From Lachnospiraceae bacterium (GTDB lineage: Bacteria > Bacillota > Clostridia > Lachnospirales > Lachnospiraceae), in NCBI GenBank assembly GCA_029071325.1, contig JAIEAP010000042.1, forward strand, positions 1 through 64,000: a stretch of DNA of 64,000 nt, written 5' to 3'. The translations under genes were made by a program, and so were the position numbers. Of this stretch, positions 62,940 to 64,000 are shown piece after piece; position 1 is the first letter of the stretch; every line of letters begins with the position of its first letter. The notes beneath the pieces were generated by a model. The model was not told the origin of the DNA. It did no database searches and saw nothing but the letters and a program-made list of their open reading frames with translations.

Positions 62940-63965
62940 ATGGATGTAAAAGATTTTGATTACGAGCTTCCGCAGGAGTTGATCGCCCAGGACCCGCTTG
63001 AGGACCGGTCCAGTTCCAGACTTATGGTATTGGACCGTCAGACAGGAGCTGTCACCCATAAAGTATTTAAGGACATTGCAGACTATCTTCAGCCGGGAGA
63101 CTGCTTGGTCATTAATAACACAAAAGTGATCCCGGCAAGGCTGTTTGGCGTGCGTGTGGGCACGGAGGCCAAAATTGAGCTTCTTCTGTTGCACCGTCAT
63201 GAAAACGATGTGTGGGAGACACTGGTGAAGCCGGGGAAAAAGTGCAGGATCGGCACGCAGATCTCCTTCGGAGACGGTTTGCTTATGGGGGAGATCATTG
63301 ATGTGATAGAGGATGGCAACCGGCTGATCCGTTTCTGTTATGAAGGGATTTTCGAGGAGATATTAGACCGGCTTGGGCAGATGCCGCTGCCGCCTTATAT
63401 TACGCACCAATTGCAGGATAAAAACCGCTATCAGACGGTGTATGCCAAGTACGATGGCTCTGCTGCCGCACCTACCGCGGGGCTTCATTTCACACCGGAG
63501 CTTCTGGATACAATCCGGGCGAAAGGAATATCTGTTGCGGAGGTGACGCTTCATGTGGGATTGGGCACGTTCCGTCCAGTGAAGGCAGATACCGTTGAGG
63601 AGCATCATATGCATTCGGAATTTTATCAGATTGACCAGAGTGAGGCGGACAAGATCAATGCTGCAAAAGCAGCGGGAGGACGTGTGATCGCAGTCGGCAC
63701 CACCAGCACAAGGACGCTGGAATCCGCCGCCCTTGCAGACGGTACGGTTCCGGCAAAGAGCGGCTGGACGGATATTTTCATTTATCCTGGCTATACCTTT
63801 CAGGTAGTGGATGCGTTGATCACGAACTTTCACCTGCCACAGTCGACACTGGTGATGCTGGTTTCTGCATTGGCAGGACGGGAGCATGTCTTACAGGCAT
63901 ATGAGGAAGCGGTGAAGGAGAGATACCGGTTCTTCAGCTTTGGGGATGCTATGCTGATACTCTGA
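62940..63965 (+). CDS. queA: S-adenosylmethionine:tRNA ribosyltransferase-isomerase
   Basis: A 341-residue enzyme that builds epoxyqueuosine on tRNA. Motifs: '[20 protein letters not shown]', '[12 protein letters not shown]', '[13 protein letters not shown]' and '[13 protein letters not shown]'. It starts four bases after pheT, so it may share the T-box transcript. tgt and other queuosine genes probably follow outside the window. Confidence 0.97.
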   Translation: MDVKDFDYELPQELIAQDPLEDRSSSRLMVLDRQTGAVTHKVFKDIADYLQPGDCLVINNTKVIPARLFGVRVGTEAKIELLLLHRHENDVWETLVKPGKKCRIGTQISFGDGLLMGEIIDVIEDGNRLIRFCYEGIFEEILDRLGQMPLPPYITHQLQDKNRYQTVYAKYDGSAAAPTAGLHFTPELLDTIRAKGISVAEVTLHVGLGTFRPVKADTVEEHHMHSEFYQIDQSEADKINAAKAAGGRVIAVGTTSTRTLESAALADGTVPAKSGWTDIFIYPGYTFQVVDALITNFHLPQSTLVMLVSALAGREHVLQAYEEAVKERYRFFSFGDAMLIL

Positions 63966-64000
63966 TTTTTCTGTTGTAATGATCTGGAAAATGATATAAA

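Overview
The window looks like a chromosome segment of a gut-type Clostridia, most likely Lachnospiraceae. The evidence is a PolC-type replicase, a tRNA-Phe T-box in front of pheST, purine-rich AGGAGG ribosome-binding sites, sigma-A promoters with 16-18 bp spacers, the pyrH-frr-uppS-cdsA-dxr-rseP-ispG-polC order, and families common in that group (DUF4474, DUF4405-flavodoxin, flavin reductase-rubredoxin). The organism is inferred from gene content; no rRNA or tRNA gene is present in the window.

Layout. 0-7.3 kb: end of a flavodoxin-like reductase, a CMD-cupin protein, an Xaa-His dipeptidase with a DUF819 membrane protein, a membrane flavodoxin with a metal-binding HMA protein, a DUF4474 protein and a metallophosphoesterase. 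7.3-17 kb: a signalling block with a hybrid-like histidine kinase, an HD-GYP response regulator, then cheR, cheB, a CheY-like regulator, cheA, cheW and one chemoreceptor, closed by a strong terminator. No flagellar motor or export genes accompany it. 17-20.2 kb: a divergent XRE regulator and unknown protein, a membrane-anchored polysaccharide deacetylase and a bactofilin. 20.2-31 kb: pyrimidine/ribosome/isoprenoid/phospholipid operon running into polC. 31-34 kb: purine salvage (PNP, MTA/SAH deaminase) and an MBL-fold hydrolase. 33.9-34.5 kb: a 590-bp imperfect palindrome. 34.5-42.2 kb: small membrane protein, alaS, thiC, rpsU, a sugar epimerase, a membrane lipase and a flavin reductase-rubredoxin. 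42.2-49.4 kb: an orphan short flagellin, a candidate small RNA, ilvN, a frameshifted ilvC, leuCD, an AP2-domain protein divergent from a highly structured RNA, and thrC. 49.4-52.2 kb (minus strand): a CheX-like fusion protein with its own receiver protein, and citrate synthase. 52.4-55.3 kb: deoC, cdd, pckA. 55.3-56 kb: a MITE-like element, a probable 6S RNA, an 18-19-bp-period repeat array and a terminator. 56-64 kb: a long SpoIID/LytB protein, YihY, T-box, pheS, pheT and queA.

Most interesting regions: (i) the overlapping divergent promoters at 47.6 kb that drive an AP2/degenerate-HNH protein one way and a closed multibranched RNA the other; (ii) the 33.9-34.5 kb palindrome; (iii) the 55.3-55.95 kb non-coding block; (iv) the compact promoter-hairpin-terminator unit before ilvN; (v) the apparent one-base frameshift in ilvC; (vi) the T2SSE_N-repeat/CheX-like fusion paired with a receiver protein.

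All coordinates, promoters and stems were read by eye. Several ORF-track starts were moved downstream where a ribosome-binding site or promoter rules out the longer form. No homology search or folding program was run.
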